Positions 16,461-25,080 of a stretch of 64,000 bases of DNA are shown piece after piece (the first letter of the stretch is position 1; each line of letters opens with the position of its first letter). This stretch comes from DASTCZ01 sp035308165. GTDB lineage: Bacteria; Acidobacteriota; Terriglobia; Acidiferrales; UBA7541. The stretch covers positions 62,001 to 126,000 of the forward strand of contig DATGHC010000080.1 of the NCBI GenBank assembly GCA_035308165.1, given 5' to 3'. The position numbers were made by a program, and so were the translations under genes. The notes under the pieces are model-generated. The model saw only the letters and a list, made by a program, of their open reading frames with translations, was not told where the DNA came from and did not search any database.

Positions 16461-17210
16461 TTAAACTCGGCCGTATCTCTCCGCCATATACCACCTTCCC
16501 GCGTCTCTCGCTCCCAGATTCGACCTTCTCCTTAGGACGAATTGGTCAGGCTCCACTCGATAGATTGAATACTCAATTTCATTGCCCAGCAGTCGCACAC
16601 GGTCCCGGGCGACGGCCATCCCTTTAAAGCTTCCCAGCACGACCTTCTCGTGGCCGGGCTCATGGCACCGCAGCGCCGCGATCAAATCTTGTTGCGACAG
16701 CTCCCTACAGGGCTTCAACGACGTGGCCATTTCCTGGCCGGTATTTTCCACCTCAAACAAATTCTCCACCAGGGCCAGGCCCGCCAGTGCTTCCTCCAGC
16801 TCTATCCACCCTTTTCCGCCACACCCTTTACACGCCAGCCTGCCGGACCCTGCGCATCTTGTGCAGTGCCGGTCGTGCCCGGGCACACGAAGCAGCCTGC
16901 AGTCGGGGCACTTGACCGCCTTGAGTCCTCGCTTGTTATAACTGCACTTTACGCACTCTCCCCGTACCCCACGGCCCTCACACCATGAGCAAAGCGCCAA
17001 CCCTCCGAATCGCCGCCCGACTCCGCGGCATTGGATGCACGGATATTTGCCCGAGCCTTTGCACACATCGCAGGGAATGTAGATGATCTCCTCGCCCATG
17101 CAGCGACGGCACTTGCAATTGCAATAGCACTCGCGGCAATCGCAACTCCACGCGTGTCCATTCGGGCTCCGCCCCACACCGTTGCACAGCCCGCACTTGT
17201 AGGTCGCCAT
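16461..17210 (-). CDS. cysteine-rich DnaJ-zinc-knuckle-like protein
   Basis: A 249-residue protein whose first ~140 residues are packed with CxxC and CxxCxGxG motifs (CGLCNGVG, CDVCKGSGKYPCIQCRGVG, CSWCEGRG, CTRCAGSGRLACKGCGGKG), like the cysteine-rich domain of DnaJ. A dense run, CDCRECYCNCKCRRC, occurs near residues 23-37. There is no J domain. The C-terminal ~100 residues have almost no cysteine and end in a basic beta-rich segment. Several zinc ions or Fe-S clusters are expected. It may be an RNA-, protein- or metal-handling protein. The function is unknown and I do not recognise a named family for the whole chain. Confidence 0.75.
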   Translation of the reverse strand: MATYKCGLCNGVGRSPNGHAWSCDCRECYCNCKCRRCMGEEIIYIPCDVCKGSGKYPCIQCRGVGRRFGGLALCSWCEGRGVRGECVKCSYNKRGLKAVKCPDCRLLRVPGHDRHCTRCAGSGRLACKGCGGKGWIELEEALAGLALVENLFEVENTGQEMATSLKPCRELSQQDLIAALRCHEPGHEKVVLGSFKGMAVARDRVRLLGNEIEYSIYRVEPDQFVLRRRSNLGARDAGRWYMAERYGRV

Positions 17211-17307
17211 GGCCGGAAAGTATAAAGAGCAGGTTTTTAATCCAGTGTGAATAGAGTTTTACAGATTCGCTATCTGGGATTGGTCTTGGCGGCTCGCAGG
17301 GGAACGC

Positions 17308-18264
17308 TCATCTCAACGGGTCAGGAAATAAAGTCGGCTCACGCTGCGGCTCATCGGCAATCGTATCAAGCTGTGGATAACTATGTCTCAGGGGTTCGGG
17401 CACCTTCACCTTGTTCCCCGTCAGCACGCGAATCAGCTGCAGGGCATTCACAATCGCCTTCCCCTGATAGTGGTTGTTGGTCACAACGAATGTCGACCCG
17501 GCATGTTTCGCCACATGCTCTATGCGCTCCGCCCAGGGCTCAAGCTCATCTTCACTATAGAGGTAGTTGTACCGTTCCTCCGGAGGCGTGGTCGGGTCGT
17601 CGCTGAACCATGTGTCATAGCGTCTCCCGTGCAGCCGTATGTACCCTACGCGCGCCGTCGAGCGCTCCGTTGGCTTCATCGAGCGTCCGATCACCGGCTG
17701 GTCAATGTTGCAAAATCCTACCCCCCGTTCGTGAAGCATGGCGAAGAATTCTTTGTCGTTCCAGGTAGCATGACGTACCTCCACCGCCAGAGGGTAATCG
17801 CCAAATCGCTCAAAGAGTTCCTTCAGGTAGGCAAGGTTGTCCTGCGTGCGATGGAACGAAAAAGGGAATTGCAACAGAACCGCGCCCAGTTTCCCCGCGC
17901 GCGCCAGCGGATCGAATCCCGCCCGCACTGCGTGCTCGTCCTCGGTTGTGGCCCCACTCTCATGTGTGAATTTCTGCCACAGCTTCGCTGTGAACACGAA
18001 TCGCGGATTCGCCGACACGCGCTCAATCCATTGCTCCGCCAGATTCGGCCGCAGCGGCTGGTAAAACGATGTATTGATTTCAATCGTATCGAAAAATTCC
18101 GCCAGATACGCCGCTTCGTGGAACCCGCGCGGCCGCTTCGAGGGGTAGACGATCCCCGCCCAATCGGCGTAGGACCATCCGGCCGGTCCCACTCGAATCT
18201 CATGGGACTGTTTCGGAGCAACTGGGTTGGACGGTTTGGGCATTTGGTCCGAGGCGGCTTGCAA
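17308..18264 (-). CDS. DUF72 (YecE-like) TIM-barrel protein
   Basis: A 318-residue protein of the DUF72 family. Diagnostic segments are IRVGPAGWSYADWAGIVYP near the N-terminus, the pattern FDTIEINTSFYQPL, LGAVLLQFPFSF, LAVEVRHATW and the C-terminal FVVTNNHYQGKAIVNALQL. The family has a TIM-barrel fold with a conserved acidic/aromatic pocket, but no established reaction. The first ~20 residues are not conserved, so ATG at 18243 is an alternative start. Confidence 0.92.
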   Translation of the reverse strand: MQAASDQMPKPSNPVAPKQSHEIRVGPAGWSYADWAGIVYPSKRPRGFHEAAYLAEFFDTIEINTSFYQPLRPNLAEQWIERVSANPRFVFTAKLWQKFTHESGATTEDEHAVRAGFDPLARAGKLGAVLLQFPFSFHRTQDNLAYLKELFERFGDYPLAVEVRHATWNDKEFFAMLHERGVGFCNIDQPVIGRSMKPTERSTARVGYIRLHGRRYDTWFSDDPTTPPEERYNYLYSEDELEPWAERIEHVAKHAGSTFVVTNNHYQGKAIVNALQLIRVLTGNKVKVPEPLRHSYPQLDTIADEPQREPTLFPDPLR

Positions 18265-18543
18265 TTTTCACGGTACAGACAGGGCCGCACAGCACGCAAC
18301 GCAGCCTATGCTTCCATTCCCGCAACTGTCAATATTTGGACGATTGGATTGCAACTCAGCGATCGTTCGTAAGGTGCAGTCAGGAAACCTTTCCCGTAAC
18401 TTTTCCGGCTTCCGATTGCATCCCTCCTGCGGAGTTGCTATCCTGAAAATCCCTGATGACCCGCTACGGCGATCATCGCTCGAAAACCATTCGGGCTTTC
18501 TCCACGACCCGCAATCCAGGACATATATACGAAAGGGGCCCTC

Positions 18544-18891
18544 ATGATTTTCTCCATAACCTACAAGAACGTCGAAGTGAGAGAGCCTGTAGAGGTTGAA
18601 GCCGGTAAGCACACTGCAAAATTGGGAAAGCTGCTGAAGAGTTACGCTCCGGACTTAATAAAACTCCATGGCGTTCTGGCAAAATTGCCGCGCAAGGAAG
18701 AATTTACCTTTGTCCTAAACCTCACACTCCCTACCGGCAGTATGCACTGCACGGGAAAGGCTTCCGACGTTCGCTCCAGTCTAAAATTGGCCTTCACGGA
18801 ACTTGAAACGCAGATTAAGAAACACAAGGATCATTTGCGCCATGATTACTCCTGGAAACGCAAGCGCCCGCGCACAGAAGCGCTCGCCTGA
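18544..18891 (+). CDS. ribosome hibernation promoting factor / RaiA-like protein
   Basis: A 115-residue short-form HPF/RaiA-like protein expected to bind the 30S decoding centre and silence idle ribosomes. The beta-alpha-beta-beta-beta-alpha pattern is recognisable: ITYKNVEVREPVEVEAGKHTAKL, then FVLNLTLPTGSMHCTGKASD, then the second helix LKLAFTELETQIKKHKDHLR, ending in a basic tail. There is no C-terminal dimerisation domain of the long form. AAAGGGG precedes the ATG. It resembles HPF but is divergent. Confidence 0.78.
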   Translation: MIFSITYKNVEVREPVEVEAGKHTAKLGKLLKSYAPDLIKLHGVLAKLPRKEEFTFVLNLTLPTGSMHCTGKASDVRSSLKLAFTELETQIKKHKDHLRHDYSWKRKRPRTEALA

Positions 18892-18921
18892 CCCATTGAG
18901 CCTCGATGTCTTTGGAGTAAA

Positions 18922-18956
18922 ACAAAAATGGAGTGCGGAATCTCTCCCACACTCCA
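18922..18956 (-). terminator. rho-independent terminator of the repeat-protein gene
   Basis: TGGAGTG at 18929-18935 pairs with CACTCCA at 18950-18956. Read on the minus strand, the hairpin is followed by TTTTTGTTTT. It sits 42 bp beyond the stop of the minus-strand gene at 18998 and between convergent genes. Confidence 0.75.
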
Positions 18957-18997
18957 ATTAGGTGCTGCCCCGAACTGATTCCTGCGAGTTAATCTCC

Positions 18998-21004
18998 TTA
19001 CGGAGTTGGAACCACAGCCGAAACTTCGTTCGAGTTTACGCTCTCGTTTCCGCCGCCATCCACTGCGGTCACGACGTAGAAATATGTCTGCCCGGCAACC
19101 ACCGTCGTGTCAGTGAAGGTGGTGCCAGTGACAGGCGTATTGGTAATCAGCGTGTACGGCCCGCCCGATTGCGTTCCGCGATACACCTTGTATCCCACAA
19201 CCGTGTTGGACGTGCTCGCTGTCCAACTCAGCGCCACTGAATGCTGTACCTGGGCCACGCCGGTGCCCGTGAGCGCGATGTTGATCGGAGTATTGCTTGC
19301 CGTACTGGCAACAACCACGTTGCCCGTCACCGTGCTCCCACTCGTCGGAGTGAAGGTAACCGTCAATGTCGCGGTGTTGCCCGAGGTTACTACCTGTCCG
19401 GCAGTGACTCCTGACGCGATGAATCCCGCGCCAGTTTCGGTAACGGCCGATATGGTCACGCTCGAATTTCCGTTATTAGTTAGGATCACGTTTTGCGCGC
19501 TGTTGCTTCCCACCGCCACGTTCGTATAGGTCAGGCTCGTCGTGCTTGGGTTCAGCAATGCACTTGGAGATACAGCCGATCCCGTCAACGGAATGGTTAG
19601 AGGGGAATTGGACATATTGCCCGTCAGAACCACTGACCCGGACACGTTTCCTGCGGACGTCGGCGCGAAGACAACGTTGAAGGTCGAACTCGCGCCGCCG
19701 GCAAGCGCTAACGGTGTGCTCAGCCCGGTGGTAGTGAATCCTGTGCCCGATACCGCGGCACTCGTAATTGTCACGCCCGTGCTTCCAGCGTTCTGCAGCT
19801 TAAATGTTTGCGAATTGGGCGACCCAACAATCACATTCGCAAAGGTGGCCGAAGGCGGTGTCGCTGTGATACCAGACTGCACACCCGTTCCAGTCATCGC
19901 CACGGAAGTTACAGCGGGACTCGCGTTGCTGGTGATCGTTATGCTTCCGCTCGACGCGCCCGCGGTTGTGGGCGCGAACTTAGCATTGAAATTGGCGGTA
20001 TGCCCGCTTGCCACGGAAATCGGCAGCGTAAATCCACTCACTGAGTATCCGGTTCCCGACGCGGAGAGCGCCGTGACCGTCAAATTGCCAGCGCCAGGGT
20101 TGCTGATGGTCATAACTTGTGTTGACGATCCCCCCACCCCCACACTGTTGAATGGGACTGGATTGGGCGTCACTGAGATTTGCGGCTGGCCTGGAGTTGA
20201 TGTTCCCGTCCCGCTCATCGTTACCACCGTGGGCGTTGAGGAGGCATTGCTGGAAATTGTCATCGTGCCATTCGCTGCACCCGTCGCCGTGGGCGCGAAT
20301 TGGACTTTGAAAACGCTGACGCCGCTGGGACCGACGGATATGGGCAAGGGAAGCGTGCCCACGATCGAGAAGCCCGTCCCGGACAACGAAACCTGCGAGA
20401 CACTCAGTGTCATATTTCCGGGATTGCTCACCGTCACTGCCTGTTGCGCAGAGCCCCCAACCTGGACAGTCCCGAATGGAATGCTGCTGGGACTCACGAC
20501 CATTTGCGCTTGCGCCGCCACTCCGGTTCCGGTCAGTGCAACCATCGTGGGGGTCTTTGAAGCATTGCTGGTAATAGCCATCGTGCCGGTAACCGGTCCC
20601 ACGGTTGTGGGCGCGAATTGGATATTGAGCGTCCCGGACTTTCCCGCCGGAATATTGATGGGCAGGGAAAACGCACCGGTGATGTTGAAAACTTTCGACG
20701 AAATCACGATTTGCGTGATGGACACGGCGGCGGTCCCGGGATTGGTCATTGTCAGCACCAGGTGCGCCGCGCCGCTGTCAACCGCGCTTCCGAAGGCCAA
20801 CGTACTGGTCGAAAGAGACAGCGCCGGCCCGTTGATGGGTTTCGCGCCCGTCGCTCCGACGCATCCGCTCTGTGCCAGGCACAAGAGCAAGGTCGCAGCA
20901 AGGGTCGCCACAAGTAGTGGGTATTTGTTTTCTCGAACAGCGGGCCGGGCTGGGGGCGGCTCAATGAAATTGCGTCGATTGAGTCGTGCCGGTCGTGGCA
21001 TCAT
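18998..21004 (-). CDS. exported protein with tandem choice-of-anchor-D/ASPM-SPD2-Hydin repeats and a C-terminal fibronectin III domain
   Basis: Surface or periplasmic protein. A basic N-terminus and hydrophobic signal segment (LLVATLAATLLLCLAQSGC) end at a cysteine that could be a weak lipobox. About five ~105-residue immunoglobulin-like repeats follow. Each has a strand near SxxLxFGxVxVG, an NPG turn, a hydrophobic phrase such as GFSIVG/GYSVSG, FAPTxxGxxxGTMTIxSNAS, and ends in TGTGV. The last ~90 residues are a fibronectin type III domain (VALSWTAS, VVGYKVYRGT, YFYVVTAVDGGGNES). There are no catalytic motifs; an adhesive or structural role is likely. The start was taken at ATG 21004; ATG 21001 or a TTG at 21058 are alternatives. 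The DNA repeats make the gene prone to repeat-number change. Confidence 0.85.
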   Translation of the reverse strand: MMPRPARLNRRNFIEPPPARPAVRENKYPLLVATLAATLLLCLAQSGCVGATGAKPINGPALSLSTSTLAFGSAVDSGAAHLVLTMTNPGTAAVSITQIVISSKVFNITGAFSLPINIPAGKSGTLNIQFAPTTVGPVTGTMAITSNASKTPTMVALTGTGVAAQAQMVVSPSSIPFGTVQVGGSAQQAVTVSNPGNMTLSVSQVSLSGTGFSIVGTLPLPISVGPSGVSVFKVQFAPTATGAANGTMTISSNASSTPTVVTMSGTGTSTPGQPQISVTPNPVPFNSVGVGGSSTQVMTISNPGAGNLTVTALSASGTGYSVSGFTLPISVASGHTANFNAKFAPTTAGASSGSITITSNASPAVTSVAMTGTGVQSGITATPPSATFANVIVGSPNSQTFKLQNAGSTGVTITSAAVSGTGFTTTGLSTPLALAGGASSTFNVVFAPTSAGNVSGSVVLTGNMSNSPLTIPLTGSAVSPSALLNPSTTSLTYTNVAVGSNSAQNVILTNNGNSSVTISAVTETGAGFIASGVTAGQVVTSGNTATLTVTFTPTSGSTVTGNVVVASTASNTPINIALTGTGVAQVQHSVALSWTASTSNTVVGYKVYRGTQSGGPYTLITNTPVTGTTFTDTTVVAGQTYFYVVTAVDGGGNESVNSNEVSAVVPTP

Positions 21005-21295
21005 TAGAAATAAAGGGTAACAACCGCCCCAACTGCCATCTACTGGCCCAGAGTCCAAATCTAGGACAGAGGGCTTGACCTGTACGACATTGCCTGCAGA
21101 GCGAGGCTGCTTTGGCCATTGATTTGCCCCTCTGCACCCGTCCGGATTCGCCCCCAGCTGCGCAGTCGTCTGTCACATCACCCCTTGAATTGTCTTTATT
21201 TCCGCTTCAGATAATCTCGATGAGGTCGATGGGCGACCCGACTGAAGACCGTGCTACGCTAGGATTGCGCGAGGCTTCTCGCTAGCTCAACCAAA

Positions 21296-22822
21296 ATGGA
21301 CCACGGCGATGTCGTTCACACTTCCTATCCGCAAAGCCGCCAGTGGTCGAACCGCATCCTGATTCTTTCCTTATCGGGCATATTTTTCCTGACTCTCTAC
21401 CCATTCCATTTCGATCTTTCCTCAAAAGTCGCAGGGAACTGGTCGCCATTCCTTCTCGACGTCAGTCACAAGAACGCAGGTTTCGCCGATGCATTCCTGA
21501 ACATCCTTCTCTTCATCCCTTTCGGCCTGGGCCTGGCCAGCTTCCTTCGTCGCCGAAACTACTCCTGGCCCGCGATCTTCTCGGCTACCCTCCTTGCGGG
21601 AGCCATTTGCTCGTATTTCATCGAGTTCCTTCAAATCTATATCCCCAGCCGCGATTCCGGTTGGGAAGACGTGTTCACGAACACGGCCGGATCCTTTGCT
21701 GGAGCTCTGCTCTTCAAGGCGTTTGGTGAATTCCTGCTCTCGCACCTCTCGCGCTGGGAACAAGCCGTCGAAGCCTGGTGTTCCACGAAACTTATCGCCA
21801 TCACCATCCTGGTCTATTTCGGTCTCTGGTTGGCAATTTCCATTCCGCTTCAGCACGAGACTCGATTTACCAATTGGGATCTCACCTGCCCCATATATGT
21901 CGGTGAAGATGCCGGAGGGAGAAACGCTTGGAAGGGCCGGGTGACTCTTCTCAAGATTTGGAATCGTCCCTGGCATGGTGACCCTAGCCAGCTCATGGCG
22001 CCAGCCGGACTCAACATGAGTGCAGACACTGGCCTTCTCGCCACTTATGACCTCACCGGCACACCTCCATATGACCCCGGTAACTCTACAGTTCCACCCC
22101 TTGTCCCGTTGATTCATCTCGGCCCCACCGTAAATCCCTCCATTCAAAGTTCCAGTGAGCTCACCAGACTGACCACTGTGCTTCCAACCACAGGACTGAT
22201 TCGTGAGCTGCAAAAGACCAATCAATTGTCGTTGCGAATTGATTTCGTCCCACAAAGTATCGATCCCGCCGAAGGCGACATACTTTCCATCTCCAAACTA
22301 CACGGCGTGGATGATCTTCTGGTCTGGCAGGAAGGTCCTGACCTCTTGATTCACATCCGCAGCCCTCTGGCCTATAGAGGCACACGGTTGCGCTGGGAAA
22401 TCCGGAACGTGATCGTTCCAAATCGGCCAATTTCCGTTCTCATTTCCTACGACGGTTCGTCCGCCAACACCTTTGTGAACGGTCGAAAACACTCGGGTAC
22501 GTACTACTTGAGCCCCGGGGCCGGCATTATGCGCAGATTCATTCACATCAATACCTACGAACTCCCCGCCTACTCCGTCATCTATGAGTCCTTAATTTTC
22601 GTCCCGATTGGCATCCTGCTTGGAATGGCCTCCCGGAAACTGGCTTCACCCGGAATTCGTGCCTGGGTCGGATTCTTGTTGGCCATAGTTCTACTCCCTG
22701 CGATTCTCGAAGCGCTGCTGGAGTTGGTAAGTGGACGCGCCGTGATTCCTTCTCTTGTGATTCTGGGCGCGTTTCTCACCATTGCCGGTTTTCTGTGGTT
22801 CAATGCAGACCGCCCCGCGTAA
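21296..22822 (+). CDS. VanZ-family membrane protein with inserted LamG-like domain
   Basis: A 508-residue protein. The N-terminal ~180 residues are a VanZ-like bundle of four to five helices (FLTLYPFHFDL, ILLFIPFGLGLASFLRR, FIEFLQIYIPSRDSGWEDVFTNTAGSFAGALL), the last phrase being the VanZ signature. Residues ~190-420 are soluble and beta-rich, resembling a concanavalin/LamG domain (LSLRIDFVPQ, LLVWQEGPDLLIHIRSP, VLISYDGSSANTFVNGRK). Three further helices close the chain. VanZ-like proteins often accompany exopolysaccharide or exosortase systems; none is seen here. Function unknown; the domain combination suggests a glycan-sensing or envelope role. Confidence 0.8.
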   Translation: MDHGDVVHTSYPQSRQWSNRILILSLSGIFFLTLYPFHFDLSSKVAGNWSPFLLDVSHKNAGFADAFLNILLFIPFGLGLASFLRRRNYSWPAIFSATLLAGAICSYFIEFLQIYIPSRDSGWEDVFTNTAGSFAGALLFKAFGEFLLSHLSRWEQAVEAWCSTKLIAITILVYFGLWLAISIPLQHETRFTNWDLTCPIYVGEDAGGRNAWKGRVTLLKIWNRPWHGDPSQLMAPAGLNMSADTGLLATYDLTGTPPYDPGNSTVPPLVPLIHLGPTVNPSIQSSSELTRLTTVLPTTGLIRELQKTNQLSLRIDFVPQSIDPAEGDILSISKLHGVDDLLVWQEGPDLLIHIRSPLAYRGTRLRWEIRNVIVPNRPISVLISYDGSSANTFVNGRKHSGTYYLSPGAGIMRRFIHINTYELPAYSVIYESLIFVPIGILLGMASRKLASPGIRAWVGFLLAIVLLPAILEALLELVSGRAVIPSLVILGAFLTIAGFLWFNADRPA

Positions 22823-23046
22823 GACGCCGTTCCGCTTGAATTTACGTTATATTGTAGGCAACAGGGGACATCACAGATCGTGAGTGGCTCGATTGTCGAG
22901 ACCCTCATCCTGGATCTCCTCGAATGGCTGTCAGACGGCAAGCGGACGTAGAAGAAGTGATGGGCGCGTTGCACGCATCATGCATGCCTCATTCAGCGCG
23001 GTTTGGCGCCTGCAGGAAGTCTGCTTTCGTCCAAACGGGCAGGGAA

Positions 23047-24513
23047 ATGATGCTACGTTTCCTCATCTCCGCATTGACTCTGGGTTGCGGCGCGCTGATT
23101 GCTCTCTCCCCTGGCGTCAAGGCCCAGGGCATGGGCCCCGCGGCGATCCGTATTGAAACCAACGAAGTTCTTGTTCCCGTTTTCGTTTGGAACGACAATC
23201 GTTGGAAAGAGCTGTTGCGAAAGCCGCCCAGAGATCCTGAACGCTACAAGAATGCTATCATTCGAAATCTGACTTCCGAGAATTTCCAGTTGTTCGAGGA
23301 CGGCAAGCCGCAGACGATTCAGCGTGTCGATCTTGAAAGTCCTTCTGTCGAGGCTATCAAGGACAACGTCGGCCACCATTACGAGTATAGGACCGGCGCA
23401 GGACGGTGGGTTTATCCTGACTCGCCGTACAACTACCGCCCGGTTCTCACTTGGCCCACCTATCTTGTCGCTTACAGCCCTCCCGAGACTCCTCCGGGGA
23501 GTTGCCACCACGTAAAGGTGATCGTCAAAGATGTTCCGGATGCTGCGTTTGAGTCACGCAGCGAATATTGCACCTCTAGGTATTCCGAGTTGGATCCTAT
23601 GAAGGGAACAAAACTCGGTAAGGACTTGGAAGATGATCTTGCCTCCCCGACGAACGGCAATATCGATTTGTCTCTCGCAGCGGTCGTCTCCTCCGCAGGG
23701 TCGAATAATGCGCGCGTAAACGTCGCCCTCGGGTTCAAGCCGCAGTCCCTACATTACGAACTGGAGAACGGCACTTATGGCCACCTGTTCGAGTCCATCG
23801 GTTTGCTTGGTATGGTTTACGCCAAAAATGGAACCGTGGTGACTCGCTTCAGCGACTTCGACTGCTGTGATTATAGTAATGGCTCGACCCCCGACTGGTT
23901 GATGATAGGGAGCCCTGGGCGTGCGAACATTTTGTATACCCCCTCCGGTTACGATACGCAGCTTCGCTTGCCTCCCGGCGACTACGAACTTCGGATTGTT
24001 ATCAGCGATGGAACGAACTTCGGTCGCGCCAGGATCTCCGTAACTGTAGAGCCTTTTGACGCGCAGCGGCTTGCCCTCAGTGATATTGTCCTCGCCGCGC
24101 GGTCCCGGCAAGTGTCGAGCGGCCCGTCAAACGGTTCGGCCAAAGCTGTCGGAAGGTACGTGCCACTGGTTAGCGATGACACGGAATTTGGCCCCTCGGC
24201 CGGTTCGGTCTTCCAAAAGCGAGAGCCGGTTTACATCTATTTTGAAGCCTATGTTCCTCAACCAACTGGATCCGCCTTACCAAACGTTGAAGCTCACTTG
24301 AGGATCGTTGACGCGAGAACAGGTGAACCGAAATACGGGCCCATCAATTTCAGCATCACGCACCATAGGAAGGCGGTTGATTCCGTGTTTGCCGTTGGTC
24401 GCCAAGTGGACATTCGCAAATTGGCAAGCGGCTCATTCCGGCTGGAAGTTCAGGCCACCGATTCAACTGGTCGCTCCACACCATGGCGCTCCGCAAATTT
24501 CAGTCTCCAGTAA
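23047..24513 (+). CDS. exported protein with VWFA-related N-terminal segment, no VWA domain seen
   Basis: About 488 residues with a clear signal peptide (MMLRFLISALTLGCGALIALSPGVKAQG). The segment after it (IRIETNEVLVPVFVW ... NLTSENFQLFEDGKPQTIQRVDLES) matches the start of acidobacterial VWFA-related proteins of the TIGR03436 type, but no MIDAS DxSxS motif follows. The middle contains a cysteine pair (FDCCDYSNGS). The C-terminal half is beta-rich (LPPGDYELRIVISDGTNFGRARISVTVEPF; FRLEVQATDSTGRSTPWRSANFSL), like bacterial Ig-type domains. The start at 23047 (or 23050) was preferred to 22924 because it begins the signal peptide and follows AGGGA. Probably envelope-associated; function unknown. 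Confidence 0.75.
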   Translation: MMLRFLISALTLGCGALIALSPGVKAQGMGPAAIRIETNEVLVPVFVWNDNRWKELLRKPPRDPERYKNAIIRNLTSENFQLFEDGKPQTIQRVDLESPSVEAIKDNVGHHYEYRTGAGRWVYPDSPYNYRPVLTWPTYLVAYSPPETPPGSCHHVKVIVKDVPDAAFESRSEYCTSRYSELDPMKGTKLGKDLEDDLASPTNGNIDLSLAAVVSSAGSNNARVNVALGFKPQSLHYELENGTYGHLFESIGLLGMVYAKNGTVVTRFSDFDCCDYSNGSTPDWLMIGSPGRANILYTPSGYDTQLRLPPGDYELRIVISDGTNFGRARISVTVEPFDAQRLALSDIVLAARSRQVSSGPSNGSAKAVGRYVPLVSDDTEFGPSAGSVFQKREPVYIYFEAYVPQPTGSALPNVEAHLRIVDARTGEPKYGPINFSITHHRKAVDSVFAVGRQVDIRKLASGSFRLEVQATDSTGRSTPWRSANFSLQ

Positions 24514-25080
24514 CGCCCAACTTTATTTGACTCGCGTTCGCGCTACCGGAACCCACGAACTCAAACATGCTCGCATTCGAACAAGAACGCGTAACGAAAT
24601 CCGCCTGCCACCAAGTTTGATTTTCAAGTTTTACTAAGTACCATTTTTCGCATCGAGAAGATAAATTGAATCCCGCCCGAACGGTCTGACATCTCAAATG
24701 CGACACGTGAGGTCGGTCTTAACCTAAGCCGCGCCACATGCTGGAAAGGCCTCCGCGCCCCCGGCAATTTCCGCCGGGTCACCCCGAGCCAAAGGGTGGT
24801 CTGATGCCGCAAGCCATTGCTGCACATTGACTTACCTGGCTGGCAAGAGAAAGGCCATAAGTGCTTTAGAATGATATTCATTGGACGATGCTCATCCATA
24901 ACCCCTTTAGAATGATATTCATCCCAAAAATATGGGGAGGGGGTGGGCCTGGCGACCGAGGCACTCTTGCCCGTGCCCTTTTACATCTTCAATCCAACGA
25001 GGAATTCTCAAACGCCATGCAGCAGAGCATACGCAAGAGTGCCTGATCTCCAGGAAGCAGTTCGTTGTCTCAGGCCACTC
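24514..25080. other. non-coding interval with paired Fur-like palindromes
   Basis: 567 bp without a credible gene, between the ends of two convergent genes. The only structure seen is the pair of AT-rich palindromes described separately. Both flanking genes end here, so the interval should not hold their promoters; the palindromes therefore have no obvious target. Confidence 0.6.
24864..24922 (+). repeat. 18-bp direct repeat carrying Fur-box-like palindromes
   Basis: The 18-mer CTTTAGAATGATATTCAT occurs at 24864-24881 and again at 24905-24922, 41 bp apart. The first copy contains the perfect palindrome AATGA-TAT-TCATT (24870-24882), one base from the classical Fur core AATGATAATCATT. The second copy lacks only the last base. 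This is direct sequence observation; Fur binding is speculation. Confidence 0.7.

Noticed and set aside
17383..18372. Open frame of 329 codons opposite the DUF72 gene
   Set aside because: Mirror of a strongly conserved gene in GC-rich DNA; no recognisable domain and no start signal.
19542..21020. Open frame of 492 codons on the plus strand opposite the repeat protein
   Set aside because: It is antisense to the choice-of-anchor repeats, has a matching periodic composition and no ribosome binding site; the minus-strand protein has clear domains.
24624..24899. 91-codon minus-strand frame starting beside the Fur-like repeats
   Set aside because: No ribosome binding site, no recognisable fold, basic low-information composition; considered as the possible target of the repeats but unsupported.
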